Shown one piece after another: positions 1 to 10,202 of a stretch of DNA of 64,000 nt. The notes beneath the pieces are model-generated. The model searched no databases. It was not told the DNA's origin and worked only from the letters and a program-made list of their open reading frames with translations. Within the stretch, counting starts at the first letter, position 1. Each line of letters begins with the position of its first letter. Location: contig CAMDTL010000003.1 of NCBI GenBank assembly GCA_945907735.1, positions 62,001 through 126,000 of the forward strand, given 5' to 3'. A program made the translations under genes and the position numbers. Source of the DNA: Methylotenera oryzisoli (lineage in GTDB: Bacteria > Pseudomonadota > Gammaproteobacteria > Burkholderiales > Methylophilaceae).

Positions 1-392
1 TGCAATTTACCCTGCACCCATTTTTCTAATTGCTTAATCTTATGACTGGGCACGCCCTTGGCGCCGCACTGATAGGCGTAAGTCGCGTCGGTAAATCTAT
101 CTGACAGCACATAAGCGCCGCGTTTAAGCGCAGGCTCGATAAGGTTGGCGATATGCTCGCGCCGCGCGGCGAACATGAGCAAAGTTTCGGTTTCGGCGTG
201 CATCGCATCGTGCAATAATAAAGCGCGCAGTTGCTCTCCAAGCCTTGTTCCACCTGGCTCACGTGTTGAAACTACTTCTAGACCACGCGCTTTAAGTGCA
301 GCAATAATATTGGGAATGTGCGTGCTTTTACCCGCGCCATCCATGCCTTCTAGCGTGATAAATTTTCCGCGTTTTTTAGGGTTTTTTGTCAT
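1..392 (-). CDS. tmk: thymidylate kinase, C-terminus cut by window edge
   Basis: Phosphorylates dTMP to dTDP with ATP in the cytoplasm. About 130 N-terminal residues are visible. The P-loop reads GMDGAGKST near residues 16-24, followed by REPGGT (about 44-49) and [11 protein letters not shown] in the middle, the standard TMP kinase signature. The start ATG overlaps the mltG stop by one base (TAATG), so the two are translationally coupled. The order pabC-mltG-tmk matches E. coli; holB would be expected off the edge. The C-terminal LID region is not in the window. Confidence 0.95.
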   Translation of the reverse strand, partial: MTKNPKKRGKFITLEGMDGAGKSTHIPNIIAALKARGLEVVSTREPGGTRLGEQLRALLLHDAMHAETETLLMFAARREHIANLIEPALKRGAYVLSDRFTDATYAYQCGAKGVPSHKIKQLEKWVQGKL

Positions 393-1399
393 TACTTCTT
401 GGCTTTCAGTTTTAACTGATATTTTGCCACAGCGCGATTGTGTTCTGCCAGTGAATCTGAAAATTCATGACTGCCATCACCCTTGCCCACAAAATATAGC
501 GCTTTAGTTTTTTGTGGATGCAAAGACGCTTCGATGGAAGCCAGGCCAGGCATGGCGATTGGCGTGGGTGGCAAACCATCGCGCGTGTAGGTATTGTAAA
601 TTGTATCGGTGGTTAAATCTTTGCGGCGAATATTGCCATCGTATTTGTCGCCCATGCCGTAAATTACGGTAGGGTCGGTTTGCAAACGCATACCGATACG
701 CAAGCGGTTGAGAAAAACGCCTGCAATTTCTGGTCGCTCACTCGCTTTGCCAGTCTCTTTTTCGACGATTGAAGCCATAATCAGTGCCTCGTAACTATCC
801 TTGTAAGGTAAGCCAAATGCGCGATTCGCCCACGCAGTGGCAAGCTTGTTTTGCATATTCCCGTAGCTACGTTTTAGCAGCACAATATCCGCTGTGCCGC
901 GATCAAAATAAAACGTATCGGGGAAAAACAAGCCTTCTGCATGCCTTTCGCCCTTACCCACCAGCCGCATCACTTCGGCGTCGCTTAACTCTGCAATTGT
1001 GGTTCTTACCGCACTATTTTTAGCCAATTTTGCGCGCATTTGCGAAAACGTTTTGCCCTCAATAAAGGTGACGCTGCCCTGCGTGACCTTGCCGTGATTG
1101 AGCGACAGCAATAACTGGTATGGCGACACATTTTTGTTAAGCGTGTAATCGCCCGCCTGCAGTTCGGCCTCTTTGTGCAATAATTTGCCCAAAATCACAA
1201 ATGGCAGCGCCTTTGGAATGACTTGTTGCGCGACCAATTGATTGGCGATGTTTTTGAGGCTGCTATTAGGTTTGATGCTAATTTCTTGCGCCTTTGGCGA
1301 TAAGTCTAATGGCGTCTTGGCATAATTGTATAACCATGCACCCAAACCGAATATGGCCAATAAACCAATTAAAAAAATAATTTTTATCAGTCGCATCAT
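392..1399 (-). CDS. mltG: endolytic murein transglycosylase MltG (YceG-like)
   Basis: 335 aa inner-membrane protein that cleaves nascent glycan strands and so limits peptidoglycan chain length. One N-terminal membrane helix (about residues 4-25) is followed by a LysM-like region and the YceG domain. The segment ASIVEKETG carries Glu213, aligning with catalytic Glu218 of E. coli Mlt[11 protein letters not shown] and the C-terminal [10 protein letters not shown] segment are typical of the family. It lies 6 bp after pabC and overlaps tmk by one base, as part of the fab operon tail. Two adjacent ATGs are possible starts. Confidence 0.95.
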   Translation of the reverse strand: MMRLIKIIFLIGLLAIFGLGAWLYNYAKTPLDLSPKAQEISIKPNSSLKNIANQLVAQQVIPKALPFVILGKLLHKEAELQAGDYTLNKNVSPYQLLLSLNHGKVTQGSVTFIEGKTFSQMRAKLAKNSAVRTTIAELSDAEVMRLVGKGERHAEGLFFPDTFYFDRGTADIVLLKRSYGNMQNKLATAWANRAFGLPYKDSYEALIMASIVEKETGKASERPEIAGVFLNRLRIGMRLQTDPTVIYGMGDKYDGNIRRKDLTTDTIYNTYTRDGLPPTPIAMPGLASIEASLHPQKTKALYFVGKGDGSHEFSDSLAEHNRAVAKYQLKLKAKK

Positions 1400-1405
1400 G
1401 GATTT

Positions 1406-2275
1406 TTAAGATGCCATGAGAGCCGTGCGCATATTGGCTCCCAGAGCACTTTTTTTGAGTATTTTTTGATAGAAACTTGTTTTATTTTGCATGTTCTGGA
1501 CTTGCACGGATTTTACTTGCCAAGCACCATAAATGCTGTTGCAAATAATCACTTCATCTGCAGCAAATAATTTTCCCAAATTAAACGTTTCGATCGAAAC
1601 TTTAAGTGAAAGCGTGTGCGCAAGCTCAATAATACGTTGCCGTGTAATGCCAGCAACGCCGCATTGCCTAAGGCTTGGCGTGATGAGCACATCGCCAAAC
1701 CGTACAAAAATATTGGCGGCAGTGCATTCAATCACCTGGTCGTTGGTGTCTAGCAAAATACCGTCAGCAATATTCGGATCATTCCATTCCATGCGCGCCA
1801 GCACGTTTTCGAGTCGATTTAAGTGCTTAATGCCCGCCAATTTGGGCTGTAGTGCCAATTGCGTATCGCACACATACAAATTAACGCCTTCCGTAAATCT
1901 CGCTTCTGGATATTGTGGCATAGCAGATTTAGTCACAACCCGCATGGGCGCCGTGATTGCGGGTGGTGTGTAACCACGATCACCCTCGCCACGCGTGACA
2001 ATAATTTTGGCTACAGCCGTTTCATCTAGCAAAAATAATTGCTGCAAATCGTCCATGAGCAGCTCTGCGCTTGGGCAAACAATGTTAATGACGGCGCAAT
2101 CAGCGACCAGTTTTTGGTAATGCTGCGGCCAACTTTCTGGCACGCCATTACGCATCACCAGCGTGCGAAAAACCCCGTCACCATAAGCAAAACCGCGGTC
2201 GAACGGCGAAACGACATGGTCGAAACTGCCGTTGATGAGATAAGTAAGTGCCGAAGATCTATGCGTAGGTGCCAT
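1406..2275 (-). CDS. pabC: 4-amino-4-deoxychorismate lyase
   Basis: Fold-type IV PLP enzyme (289 aa from the chosen ATG) that releases pyruvate from aminodeoxychorismate to give p-aminobenzoate for folate. FDRGFAYGDGVFRT near the N-terminus and KHLNRLENVLAR with the PLP lysine are characteristic, as is ECTAANIFV. An in-frame TTG three codons upstream (2284) is possible, but neither start has a strong Shine-Dalgarno, so I prefer the ATG. A good intrinsic terminator lies between fabF and this gene, so pabC-mltG-tmk may be expressed at lower level than fabF or from its own promoter. Confidence 0.9.
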   Translation of the reverse strand: MAPTHRSSALTYLINGSFDHVVSPFDRGFAYGDGVFRTLVMRNGVPESWPQHYQKLVADCAVINIVCPSAELLMDDLQQLFLLDETAVAKIIVTRGEGDRGYTPPAITAPMRVVTKSAMPQYPEARFTEGVNLYVCDTQLALQPKLAGIKHLNRLENVLARMEWNDPNIADGILLDTNDQVIECTAANIFVRFGDVLITPSLRQCGVAGITRQRIIELAHTLSLKVSIETFNLGKLFAADEVIICNSIYGAWQVKSVQVQNMQNKTSFYQKILKKSALGANMRTALMAS

Positions 2276-2306
2276 GAGCCACAATTAAACCATAGCCAGC
2301 GCGAAT

Positions 2307-2341
2307 AAAAAAGCCTGCAAGGTTTAAAATTGCAAGCTTTT
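2307..2341 (-). terminator. intrinsic terminator between fabF and pabC
   Basis: Read on the minus strand, an 11-12 bp stem (one G-U pair), a loop of about 9 nt and a run of six T. It sits about 35 bp after the fabF stop and about 30 bp before pabC. It probably attenuates rather than ends transcription, because pabC has no obvious promoter of its own. Confidence 0.75.
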
Positions 2342-2375
2342 GAGAGAGTTTGAAGCTGATATTTACTTAAAAACT

Positions 2376-3608
2376 TTATATCTTTTTAAATACTAGACTG
2401 CCATTAGTGCCACCAAAACCAAAATTGTTTTTAAGCGCGTAGGTGATTTTTAAATCTCGGGCCATGTTGGCACAGTAATCCAAGTCACACGCTGGATCTT
2501 GGTTAAAAATATTAATCGTTGGTGGAGAAACTTGGTTGTAAATTGAAAGCACGGTAAATACTGATTCTAAACCGCCTGCGCCACCCAGCAAGTGCCCTGT
2601 CATCGATTTTGTTGAGTTAACGACCAATTTGTATGCGTGCTCGTTAAAAGTCGCTTTAATCGCGTTAGTTTCGTTGGCGTCCCCCAAAGGAGTAGAAGTG
2701 CCGTGTGCATTCATAAATTGCACATCGCTAGCATTGATACTTGCGTTTTTAAGCGCGTTCACCATGCTACGGCGAGGTCCATCCATATTTGGTGCGGTCA
2801 TGTGATAAGCATCAGCACTCATGCCGTAGCCTACCAGCTCCGCATAAATACGCGCGCCACGCGTTTTGGCGTGCTCGTATTCCTCTAACACCAATACGCC
2901 CGCGCCCTCGCCTATCACAAAGCCGTCGCGGTCTTTATCCCACGGGCGACTAGCGGTTGCGGGGTCATCATTGCGGTTAGATAACGCGCGCGCCGAGGCG
3001 AAACCACCGACAGAAAGCTCAGTAATCGCGGCTTCAGCGCCACCTGCGACCATGACATCAGCATCGCCATATTCAATCATGCGCGCTGCATCGCCAATGG
3101 AATGCGTGCCTGTCGTGCAGGCCGTAACAATCGCCACATTCGGCCCTTTTAAGCCAAACATAATACTTAAATTTCCCGAGATCATATTAATAATGGTGCC
3201 AGGGATAAAAAACGGTGAGATTTTACGCGGACCACCTTCGTCATAATTGTCATTAGTGGATTCGATTAAGCCTAAGCCACCAATGCCAGAACCAATAGAC
3301 ACGCCAATGCGATCGGCATTTTGTTCGGTCACTTCAATGCCAGAGTCTTTAAATGCCTCAATGCCAGCCACCAAACCGAATTGGATAAACTTATCCATAC
3401 GACGCGCATCCTTGGCAGGTAAATAATCTTCGACATTAAAGTTTTTGACTTCGCCGGCAATTTGCGAATTGAAATTGCTTGGATCGAAATGTGTAATGCG
3501 CGTAATGCCAGATTGGCCTTTAAGTAGGCTTTCCCAAGCGTGTTGCGTGCCGATTCCCACAGGAGAAACCACACCCAAGCCTGTAACCACCACTCTACGT
3601 TTTGACAT
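2376..3608 (-). CDS. fabF: beta-ketoacyl-ACP synthase II
   Basis: 410 aa condensing enzyme elongating acyl-ACP with malonyl-ACP in type II fatty acid synthesis. The thiolase-fold triad is visible: Cys164 in [12 protein letters not shown], His302 in [11 protein letters not shown] and His339 in [10 protein letters not shown], with Lys334 just before. Length is normal. Linked to acpP upstream across a 44-bp gap containing a strong hairpin, and followed by a terminator. Confidence 0.97.
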   Translation of the reverse strand: MSKRRVVVTGLGVVSPVGIGTQHAWESLLKGQSGITRITHFDPSNFNSQIAGEVKNFNVEDYLPAKDARRMDKFIQFGLVAGIEAFKDSGIEVTEQNADRIGVSIGSGIGGLGLIESTNDNYDEGGPRKISPFFIPGTIINMISGNLSIMFGLKGPNVAIVTACTTGTHSIGDAARMIEYGDADVMVAGGAEAAITELSVGGFASARALSNRNDDPATASRPWDKDRDGFVIGEGAGVLVLEEYEHAKTRGARIYAELVGYGMSADAYHMTAPNMDGPRRSMVNALKNASINASDVQFMNAHGTSTPLGDANETNAIKATFNEHAYKLVVNSTKSMTGHLLGGAGGLESVFTVLSIYNQVSPPTINIFNQDPACDLDYCANMARDLKITYALKNNFGFGGTNGSLVFKKI

Positions 3609-3621
3609 ATTTGAATAGAAA

Positions 3622-3643
3622 TCAGCCCTCGCGTGAGGGCTGA
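3622..3643 (-). promoter_or_regulatory. hairpin between acpP and fabF
   Basis: Perfect 9-bp inverted repeat (TCAGCCCTC / GAGGGCTGA) around a 4-nt loop, between the acpP stop and the fabF start. No long U-run follows, so it is more likely a processing or 3'-end-stabilising structure, or a weak attenuator, than a full terminator. Such an element would let acpP mRNA outnumber fabF mRNA; that role is inferred. Confidence 0.6.
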
Positions 3644-3652
3644 AGTATGAAT

Positions 3653-3889
3653 TTATTTGAGGTTAGTATTGATGTAATCAATCGCTAATTGAACTGTTGT
3701 TATTTTTTCGGCTTCCTCATCTGGAATTTCGCAGTCAAACTCTTCTTCCAGCGCCATTACTAGCTCAACGGTGTCAAGCGAATCTGCACCCAAATCATCT
3801 ACAAATGATGATGCGTTTTTAACATCCGCTTCATTTGCACCCAACTGTTCTACAACAATTTTTTTAACGCGTTGTTCGATGTCAGACAT
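3653..3889 (-). CDS. acpP: acyl carrier protein
   Basis: 78 aa, very acidic. The 4'-phosphopantetheine attachment site is Ser37 in [14 protein letters not shown]. It carries acyl intermediates for all neighbouring Fab enzymes and for LpxA/LpxD and PlsX further along the window. A strong Shine-Dalgarno (AAAGGGG) sits 7 nt before the ATG, and a dedicated promoter can be recognised upstream, consistent with the high expression expected of ACP. Confidence 0.98.
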   Translation of the reverse strand: MSDIEQRVKKIVVEQLGANEADVKNASSFVDDLGADSLDTVELVMALEEEFDCEIPDEEAEKITTVQLAIDYINTNLK

Positions 3890-3936
3890 CTATGTACCCC
3901 TTTGATTGAAAATTAGCTCATTAAAGCTAAGTGTGT

Positions 3937-3964
3937 ATTCTAGCAAAACTATGCAAGAATACAA
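3937..3964 (-). promoter_or_regulatory. putative acpP promoter with extended -10
   Basis: On the minus strand: TTGTAT, 16-bp spacer, then TGC-TAGAAT, an extended -10 box, 48 bp upstream of the acpP start and in the fabG-acpP gap. It would give ACP a supply independent of the upstream fab genes. Confidence 0.55.
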
Positions 3965-4002
3965 AAATACTTATAAAAATCTAAATTGTTTTGCGCAAAT
4001 TG

Positions 4003-4752
4003 TTAAGCGCTATACATTCCGCCATTCACATGAATCGTCTCGCCCGTAATATACGCGGCGCTGGGGCTGGCTAAAAACGCCACGGTTGCCGCAATTTCAT
4101 TCACATTGCCCAGCCGGCCCAAGGGCACATTCTCTAACATTTTAGTTTTTATCGCTGCTGGCAATTCTACCGTCATGTCGGTATCAATAAAGCCTGGTGC
4201 GACGCAATTCACCGTAATATTGCGACTGCCAACCTCGGCCGCCAGTGATTTAGTAAAGCCCGCCATGCCTGCTTTGGCTGCGGCGTAATTGGTTTGGCCA
4301 GCGTTGCCCATGTGACCAACCACGCTAGAAATGCTGATAATTCTTCCAGTTCTAGCCTTCATCATTGGGCGCAATACAGCTTGGCTCATGCGGAAAACCG
4401 ACGTTAAATTGGTTGAAATGACCGCATCCCAGTCCTCTGCTTTCATACGCATTAGCAAAGTGTCGCGCGTAATACCCGCGTTATTCACCAATATCGTTAC
4501 ATCACCAAATTTGCTAGCTATTTCAGCTAAAACCGCCTCAATTTGCGCGCCATCGTTCACGTCCAGCGCAAGTCCCAATCCTTTTATATTCGCGGCTTTT
4601 AGCGAAGTGTTGATGTTTTCTGCACCACCTGACGTGGTGGCAGTGCCTATCACCGTTGCGCCTTGTTTGCCCAGTTCTTGTGCTATGGCTGCGCCTATAC
4701 CACGGCTAGCGCCAGTGACTAAAGCAATTTGACCTTCTAAGATATTTGACAT
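4003..4752 (-). CDS. fabG: 3-oxoacyl-ACP reductase
   Basis: 249 aa short-chain dehydrogenase using NADPH to reduce beta-ketoacyl-ACP. Rossmann glycine motif TGASRGIG (residues 13-20), NNAG (90-93), catalytic Ser at 142/143, Tyr156 and Lys160 in NYAAAK. The C-terminus ends GETIHVNGGMYSA as in canonical FabG. It lies 25 bp after fabD in the cluster. Confidence 0.97.
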   Translation of the reverse strand: MSNILEGQIALVTGASRGIGAAIAQELGKQGATVIGTATTSGGAENINTSLKAANIKGLGLALDVNDGAQIEAVLAEIASKFGDVTILVNNAGITRDTLLMRMKAEDWDAVISTNLTSVFRMSQAVLRPMMKARTGRIISISSVVGHMGNAGQTNYAAAKAGMAGFTKSLAAEVGSRNITVNCVAPGFIDTDMTVELPAAIKTKMLENVPLGRLGNVNEIAATVAFLASPSAAYITGETIHVNGGMYSA

Positions 4753-4777
4753 TAAATAAATCCTTTATTTAATTGAT

Positions 4778-5731
4778 TTAATTGTTATTTATCAGCTCTA
4801 AAATTGCTTCATTTGAAGTCAAAGCGACACAGGGAAAGTCTGCAACGATCCTTTTTGTAAGTCCAGCCAACACCTTGCCTGGCCCACATTCTGCCGCGTT
4901 TGCAATGCCCTGAGCATGAATTTTTTGCACGGTTTCCACCCAACGCACGGGTGAATACAACTGCCGCACCAAGGCATCTTTTATTTTAGCCGAATCATCG
5001 TACGAAGCCACGTCTGCATTGTGCATCACGGGGATTTGAGGCGTATTGATATTCACACTTTTTAAGTATTCGGCTAGTTTTTCGGCGGCAGGTTTCATTA
5101 AGGTGCAGTGTGATGGTACGCTGACTGGAAGCGGTAAAGCGCGCTTTGCGCCTTTGGCTTTTGCTAGCTCCATGCAGCGCTCAACCGCGGCTTTATTGCC
5201 TGCAACCACCACTTGACCTAGCGAGTTAAAATTCACTGCCGCGCAAATCTCATTCTGCGCCGCCTCTGCGCAAACTGCACGCACGGTTTCGTCGTCCAAA
5301 CCTAAAATTGCCGCCATTGCCCCGACGCCTTCTGGCACGGCAGATTGCATCACCTCTGCACGATATTTTACCAATGGCAACGCATCAGCAAAACTTAATG
5401 CATTTGAGGCGACTAAAGCCGTATATTCACCTAGGCTATGACCCGCATGGATATTTGGCTGCAGGGCATCTTTATTTTGTTTTATGTGTTGTGTCATTTG
5501 TTGAAAAAGTCGCCATGTGGCAATGCCAGCTGTCAACATTAAAGGTTGTGTGTGCTGCGTTTGGTTCAGCAACTCGTTGGGCTTTGTCGCCATTGCCCAA
5601 AAATCCACGCCTAAAATGTCAGAAGCCTCAGTAAACGTTTGTTTAATAATAGGATTATTTTCTAATCCAGCCATCATGCCGACTGATTGTGAGCCTTGGC
5701 CAGGAAAAAAAAATGCAATTTTTTGTGTCAT
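4778..5731 (-). CDS. fabD: malonyl-CoA:ACP transacylase
   Basis: 317 aa. Transfers malonyl from CoA to ACP. FPGQGSQSVGM near the N-terminus, nucleophile Ser99 in GHSLGEYTAL, Arg124 in YRAEVMQ and His208 in VPSHCTLM are all present. It sits between fabH (18-bp gap) and fabG. Confidence 0.97.
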   Translation of the reverse strand: MTQKIAFFFPGQGSQSVGMMAGLENNPIIKQTFTEASDILGVDFWAMATKPNELLNQTQHTQPLMLTAGIATWRLFQQMTQHIKQNKDALQPNIHAGHSLGEYTALVASNALSFADALPLVKYRAEVMQSAVPEGVGAMAAILGLDDETVRAVCAEAAQNEICAAVNFNSLGQVVVAGNKAAVERCMELAKAKGAKRALPLPVSVPSHCTLMKPAAEKLAEYLKSVNINTPQIPVMHNADVASYDDSAKIKDALVRQLYSPVRWVETVQKIHAQGIANAAECGPGKVLAGLTKRIVADFPCVALTSNEAILELINNN

Positions 5732-5749
5732 AGTGTAATGATTAAAAGT

Positions 5750-6697
5750 CTAAAAACGAATCAGCGCCGAACCCCAAGTAAAGCCGCCGCCAAACGCTTC
5801 CATCAGGATAATATCGCCAGGCTTAATGCGACCATCGCGCACCGCTACGTCTAGCGCTAGCGGAATCGAAGCGGCAGACGTATTGCCATGCTTATCGACC
5901 GTGACCACCACTTTATCCATGGGCATGTCGAGCTTCTTAGCGGTGGCTTGCAGAATGCGAATATTGGCCTGATGCGGTACTAGCCAATCGATGTCAGACT
6001 TTTGCATATTGTTCGCTGCCAGTGTTTCATCGACAATTTTGTCTAGCGTATTCACCGCCATTTTAAATACGGCGTTGCCTTCCATATGCACGGTATCTGG
6101 CGTGCCGTCATGCTTGCGTGGCACATGCAGCATCTTTTCAAAGTTGCCATCAGCATGCAGATGCGTAGAAATAACGCCTTGCTGTTGTGAGGCTTGCAGA
6201 ATAATGGCGCCAGCACCATCGCCCCACAAAATGCAGTTGCTTCTATCCGTGTAGTCGGCAAGGCGCGAAAAAGTTTCTGCACCTATCACCAACGCACATT
6301 GACTACTACCCGCTTTAATAAAACTATCGGCAGTGGCAAGCGCATAAATAAAGCCGCTACACACGGCTTGCAGGTCAAATGCAGGGCAACCCGCGATGCC
6401 TAATTTGCGTTGCAACATCGTTGCCACACTGGGGAATATTTTATCGGGCGTGCTGGTTGCGACGACAATTAAGTCAATATCGCTTGTCTCAATGCCTGCG
6501 CTGGCAATAGCGTTTTTGGCGGCTTCCAGCGCTAAATCGCTGGTGAATTCACCTTTGGCAGCAATATGGCGCTCGCGTATACCCGTGCGCGCAAAAATCC
6601 ACTCGTCGCTAGTGTCCACCATTTTTTCCAAGTCGGTATTGCTGAGGATTTTTTTTGGCAAATAACTGCCAGTGCCAGCGATTTTTGAATAGCTCAC
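5750..6697 (-). CDS. fabH: beta-ketoacyl-ACP synthase III
   Basis: 315 aa initiator of fatty acid synthesis, condensing acetyl-CoA (or another short acyl-CoA) with malonyl-ACP. The Cys-His-Asn triad is Cys113 in [11 protein letters not shown], His242 in VPHQANIRI and Asn272 in HGNTSAAS. Its ATG overlaps the plsX stop by four bases (ATGA), so the two are coupled. Confidence 0.97.
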   Translation of the reverse strand: MSYSKIAGTGSYLPKKILSNTDLEKMVDTSDEWIFARTGIRERHIAAKGEFTSDLALEAAKNAIASAGIETSDIDLIVVATSTPDKIFPSVATMLQRKLGIAGCPAFDLQAVCSGFIYALATADSFIKAGSSQCALVIGAETFSRLADYTDRSNCILWGDGAGAIILQASQQQGVISTHLHADGNFEKMLHVPRKHDGTPDTVHMEGNAVFKMAVNTLDKIVDETLAANNMQKSDIDWLVPHQANIRILQATAKKLDMPMDKVVVTVDKHGNTSAASIPLALDVAVRDGRIKPGDIILMEAFGGGFTWGSALIRF

Positions 6698-7743
6698 TGC
6701 ATGTCACTTTCGGTTATTTTAGGCACTTGCGGCTTGATGTGTTCAATTTTCAACTGCTGAGTGATGCGTTGCAAAACGCCGCTACGCGCCTCTTCTATCG
6801 CCACTTCAATGGCGTGATTAAACGCAATTGCATCCGCGCCACCGTGACTTTTCACCACAATACCGCGTAAGCCCAAAAAGCTAGCGCCATTGTAAAGCCG
6901 TGGATCTAAGCGCTTTTTGAAGGCATTTAGCACTGGCCTTGCCCCCAAAGCCATGATTTTAGTGAGCCAATTTTTCTTAAATTCTTGCGTTAAAAATTTG
7001 CCCATCATATGCGCCAAACCTTCGGTGGTTTTTAGTGCTACATTGCCCACAAACCCATCGCACACCACTAAATCTGTGGTGCCTTTAAAAATATCGTCGC
7101 CTTCTACGTTGCCATAAAAATTCAAGTGGCTAGCGCGCAATAATTCAGCAGTTTTCTTCACCACTTCGTTGCCTTTAATATCCTCAGAACCTATATTTAA
7201 TAAGCCTACTGTCGGGTTTTCTTTATGCTCAACGCAGCTTACCAACATCGCGCCCATCACCGCAAATTGCAACAGTTGCTCGGCGGTACAATCTGCATTT
7301 GCGCCTAAATCTAACATATAAGTACTGCCTTTTTCAGAAGGCAGTTTAGACGCAATGGCAGGCCTATCAATACCTGACAAGGTTTTTAGCACAAATCGCG
7401 CGGTTGCCATGAGTGCGCCCGTGTTGCCTGCGCTTACACAAGCATGCGCTTCGCCGCTTTTTACTAAATTGATGGCCACGCGCATGGAAGAATCTTTTTT
7501 ATTTTTAAGCGCGCTTTGCGGTGACTCGCACATTTGCACCACTTCCGAAGCGTGATGAATGCGTAAGCGTGGACCTGTAGTCGTCTTAAGGGCTTTAAGC
7601 TCGGCTTGAATGGCATCCAGCAGGCCAACCAACACAATATTGAGTTGCTCGTCTTGTTTCAGCGCGGCTAGCGCGGCAGGAACGGTGATATGCGGGCCGT
7701 GATCCCCGCCCATTGCGTCAATTACAATTGTGATATCCATCAT
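6694..7743 (-). CDS. plsX: phosphate acyltransferase PlsX
   Basis: 349 aa. Makes acyl-phosphate from acyl-ACP for PlsY, the first step of phospholipid synthesis in the PlsX/Y route. The N-terminal DAMGGDHGP and the central [10 protein letters not shown] motif are diagnostic. Two adjacent ATGs can serve as start. It follows rpmF by 123 bp, a gap that contains an inverted repeat. Confidence 0.96.
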   Translation of the reverse strand: MMDITIVIDAMGGDHGPHITVPAALAALKQDEQLNIVLVGLLDAIQAELKALKTTTGPRLRIHHASEVVQMCESPQSALKNKKDSSMRVAINLVKSGEAHACVSAGNTGALMATARFVLKTLSGIDRPAIASKLPSEKGSTYMLDLGANADCTAEQLLQFAVMGAMLVSCVEHKENPTVGLLNIGSEDIKGNEVVKKTAELLRASHLNFYGNVEGDDIFKGTTDLVVCDGFVGNVALKTTEGLAHMMGKFLTQEFKKNWLTKIMALGARPVLNAFKKRLDPRLYNGASFLGLRGIVVKSHGGADAIAFNHAIEVAIEEARSGVLQRITQQLKIEHIKPQVPKITESDMQ

Positions 7744-7803
7744 TGAATTAGATGTAATTATTGAATGAATGTCAACGCTAGTTTGTAAATGCTAGATGTG
7801 CGA

Positions 7804-7831
7804 ACGCCGCACTATGTTGAGAGCGCGGCGT
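7804..7831 (-). other. inverted repeat between rpmF and plsX
   Basis: ACGCCGC and GCGGCGT form a perfect 7-bp stem with a 14-nt loop in the 123-bp rpmF-plsX gap. It lacks a U-tract, so it is not a canonical terminator. An mRNA processing or stability role is possible but unproven. Confidence 0.4.
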
Positions 7832-7866
7832 ATTGATTGAAGCCAAAAACTGCATCAAAAGACTTG

Positions 7867-8046
7867 TTATTCGCCTTTTGTCGCCACTACTTTGCGGCCA
7901 CGATAATAACCGCTAGGGCTAATGTGGTGACGTAAATGTGTTTCGCCAGTAGTTGGCTCTACGGCCAGCGGCGGGTTTACCAAAAAGTCGTGCGAGCGAT
8001 GCATACCGCGCTTTGAAGGTGACTTTTTATTTTGTTGAACTGCCAT
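7867..8046 (-). CDS. rpmF: 50S ribosomal protein L32
   Basis: 59 aa, basic. Begins [19 protein letters not shown] and ends YYRGRKVV plus a short tail, the standard bacterial L32 pattern. It has no zinc-ribbon cysteines, so it is the Zn-independent (C-minus) form. A GGAG Shine-Dalgarno lies 7 nt before the ATG. The order yceD-rpmF-plsX is conserved widely in proteobacteria and links ribosome and lipid synthesis. Confidence 0.97.
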   Translation of the reverse strand: MAVQQNKKSPSKRGMHRSHDFLVNPPLAVEPTTGETHLRHHISPSGYYRGRKVVATKGE

Positions 8047-8140
8047 GTTGATGCTCCAATATTGCTGGTAAAAATAATTAAGCGCGCATTTTAATGCAAT
8101 TGCGACTTAAAGTAAATCAATAGCTTGTGGTTTTTATTAC

Positions 8141-8635
8141 TTAGGTGGATTTAACCTTGCCTTTTAGAATGGCAAACGGGTTGGGCTTCTCGCCGCTTTG
8201 CATGTTTAGTTTACTGCAACTTTTTTCATGCATGGGGGCAAAAGGCATGGCCAGCAATAATTCGTCCTCAATCAGTTCGTGCAAATCCATATTTGGTGAG
8301 GCTTCCAACCAATCAATTTCGTCATTTTCATCCAATTCGCTTGCGACTACGTTGCTAATTAAATAATCAAAATTTAAATCCACATTAATCAGCATTTCAT
8401 CTAGGCAGCGCTGGCAAGTCACAGGCAATGTGGAGCTGATATGTAAATGTAAGCTGGGATGACGAAACCGCTTGTAATCGCCAGTTAATTCGAAGCGAAT
8501 GCCAGCCAAATGAGTGTTTTTATCACCTATAGAAAGCGTTTCGGCCAGCCTTTTAAAGCTATAAATCTCAAAGAGATCACTAAGTTTTTGCTGTTTTTGA
8601 GCGAACTCTAAGTTGTTTATAATTAATAATTTCAT
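8141..8635 (-). CDS. yceD: DUF177 / YceD family protein (23S rRNA accumulation protein)
   Basis: 164 aa. DUF177 hallmarks are the CQRCLDEM cysteine pair around residues 96-99 and the conserved C-terminal NPFAILKGK. E. coli YceD is needed for normal 23S rRNA accumulation; the molecular activity is not settled. It heads the fab cluster, divergent from pycA across 105 bp. Confidence 0.9.
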   Translation of the reverse strand: MKLLIINNLEFAQKQQKLSDLFEIYSFKRLAETLSIGDKNTHLAGIRFELTGDYKRFRHPSLHLHISSTLPVTCQRCLDEMLINVDLNFDYLISNVVASELDENDEIDWLEASPNMDLHELIEDELLLAMPFAPMHEKSCSKLNMQSGEKPNPFAILKGKVKST

Positions 8636-8697
8636 AATAAATAAGCCAAATTAACCCTGTTTTTACAAATGTACATATCCCTTAGAGTGCGCATGCA

Positions 8698-8706
8698 TGT
8701 TATACT
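8698..8706 (+). promoter_or_regulatory. putative pycA promoter (-10 element)
   Basis: TGT-TATACT, an extended -10 box 35 bp before the pycA GTG, in the 105-bp gap divergent to yceD. No good -35 hexamer is visible, as is common for extended -10 promoters. Confidence 0.45.
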
Positions 8707-8740
8707 TCAAGGGTTTGTAAGCTAATTATAAGGCAATGCC

Positions 8741-10159
8741 GTGTTCAAAAAAATTCTAGTGGCTAATCGCGGAGAGATTGCGGTACGTATTGTACGCGCT
8801 TGCTCCGAAATGGGCATTAAATCTGTGGCAATTTACGCCGATGCCGATCGTCATGCCCTGCACGTTAAAAAAGCGGACGAAGCCTATAATTTGGGTGCAG
8901 ACCCTGTCGCGGGTTATTTAAATGCACATAATATTGTCAATGTGGCCGTGGCGGCAGGTTGCGATGCGTTGCACCCAGGCTATGGATTTTTATCAGAAAA
9001 TCCAGAGCTAGCCGAAATCTGCGCGCGTCGTGGCATCAAGTTTATTGGGCCTAATGCGGCGGTAATTCGCCAGATGGGCGACAAAATTGAAGCGCGTAAA
9101 GCCATGACTAATGCGGGCATCCCTTGCACGCCTGGCAGCGATGGCAACTTGGCTGGTTTAGATGAAGCCGTGGCGCTTGCCAATAAAATTGGTTACCCAG
9201 TCATGCTTAAAGCCACTAACGGTGGTGGTGGCAGAGGCATTCGTCGTTGCGACTCCGAGAAAGAGCTATTGGCTAATTATGACCGCGTAATTTCTGAAGC
9301 GAGTAAAGCTTTTGGCAAACCAGAAGTGTTTTTAGAAAAATGCGTTGTCACACCACGCCATATTGAAGTGCAAGTGATGGCGGATAGTCAAGGTAACGTG
9401 ATTCATTTGTTTGAGCGCGACTGCTCAATTCAGCGTCGTAATCAAAAACTCATTGAAATCGCACCCTCCCCCCAGTTAAGTCAAGCGCAGCGCGATTATA
9501 TTGGCGGCTTGGCAGTGAAAGCGGCCAAGGCGGTAGGTTATGAAAATGCCGGCACGGTCGAGTTCTTGCTTGATTCGAACAATACTTTTTACTTTATGGA
9601 AATGAATACCCGCCTGCAGGTAGAGCATACCGTCACCGAGACCATTACTGGTGTGGATATTGTGCAAGAGCAAATTCGCATTGCCTATGGCCTGCCGCTG
9701 CAATACAAGCAAAGTGAAATTAGTTTTCGCGGTTTTGCCATGGAGTACCGTATTAATGCGGAAGATCCTAAAAATGACTTTTTACCCAGCTTTGGCAAAA
9801 TTACCCGTTATTATTCTCCTGGTGGACCTGGCGTGCGCATGGATGCTGCCATTTATTCAGGCTATGTGATCCCGCCCTATTACGATTCGATGTGTGCCAA
9901 GCTCACCGTTTGGGCGCTCGATTGGGAGGGCGTGGTTGAGCGTGGACGTCGCGCATTGGGCGATATGGTGGTGTATGGCGTTAAAACCACCATTCCGTAT
10001 TATCAAGAAATTATGAAGCACCCCGATTTCAAAGCCGCTAACTTCAATACCAGCTTTGTAGAGAGCCATCCAGAGCTGACCAACTACGCAACAGAATTGC
10101 CGCCTGAATTGATTGCGGCTGCCATTTCCGCGGCGATTGCAGCACACGAGGGTATTTAG
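8741..10159 (+). CDS. pycA: pyruvate carboxylase subunit A (biotin carboxylase)
   Basis: 472 aa ATP-grasp biotin carboxylase that carboxylates the biotin on PycB. It begins FKKILVANRGEIAVRI and carries the glycine-rich ATP loop GGGGRGIR and the EMNTRLQVEHTVTE active-site segment. GTG start with AAGG 7 nt upstream. AccC has the same fold, but immediate linkage to pycB, which holds carboxyltransferase and biotin domains, argues for two-subunit pyruvate carboxylase rather than acetyl-CoA carboxylase. The accC role cannot be excluded if no other copy exists in the genome. Confidence 0.88.
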   Translation: MFKKILVANRGEIAVRIVRACSEMGIKSVAIYADADRHALHVKKADEAYNLGADPVAGYLNAHNIVNVAVAAGCDALHPGYGFLSENPELAEICARRGIKFIGPNAAVIRQMGDKIEARKAMTNAGIPCTPGSDGNLAGLDEAVALANKIGYPVMLKATNGGGGRGIRRCDSEKELLANYDRVISEASKAFGKPEVFLEKCVVTPRHIEVQVMADSQGNVIHLFERDCSIQRRNQKLIEIAPSPQLSQAQRDYIGGLAVKAAKAVGYENAGTVEFLLDSNNTFYFMEMNTRLQVEHTVTETITGVDIVQEQIRIAYGLPLQYKQSEISFRGFAMEYRINAEDPKNDFLPSFGKITRYYSPGGPGVRMDAAIYSGYVIPPYYDSMCAKLTVWALDWEGVVERGRRALGDMVVYGVKTTIPYYQEIMKHPDFKAANFNTSFVESHPELTNYATELPPELIAAAISAAIAAHEGI

Positions 10160-10202
10160 CATGCTATTTCACAATCAGTCATTTTCATAAAGAAATAAAA
10201 TT

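Noticed and set aside
2866-3246. 126-codon plus-strand ORF inside fabF
   Set aside because: Shadow of fabF in another frame; its composition follows the opposite strand.
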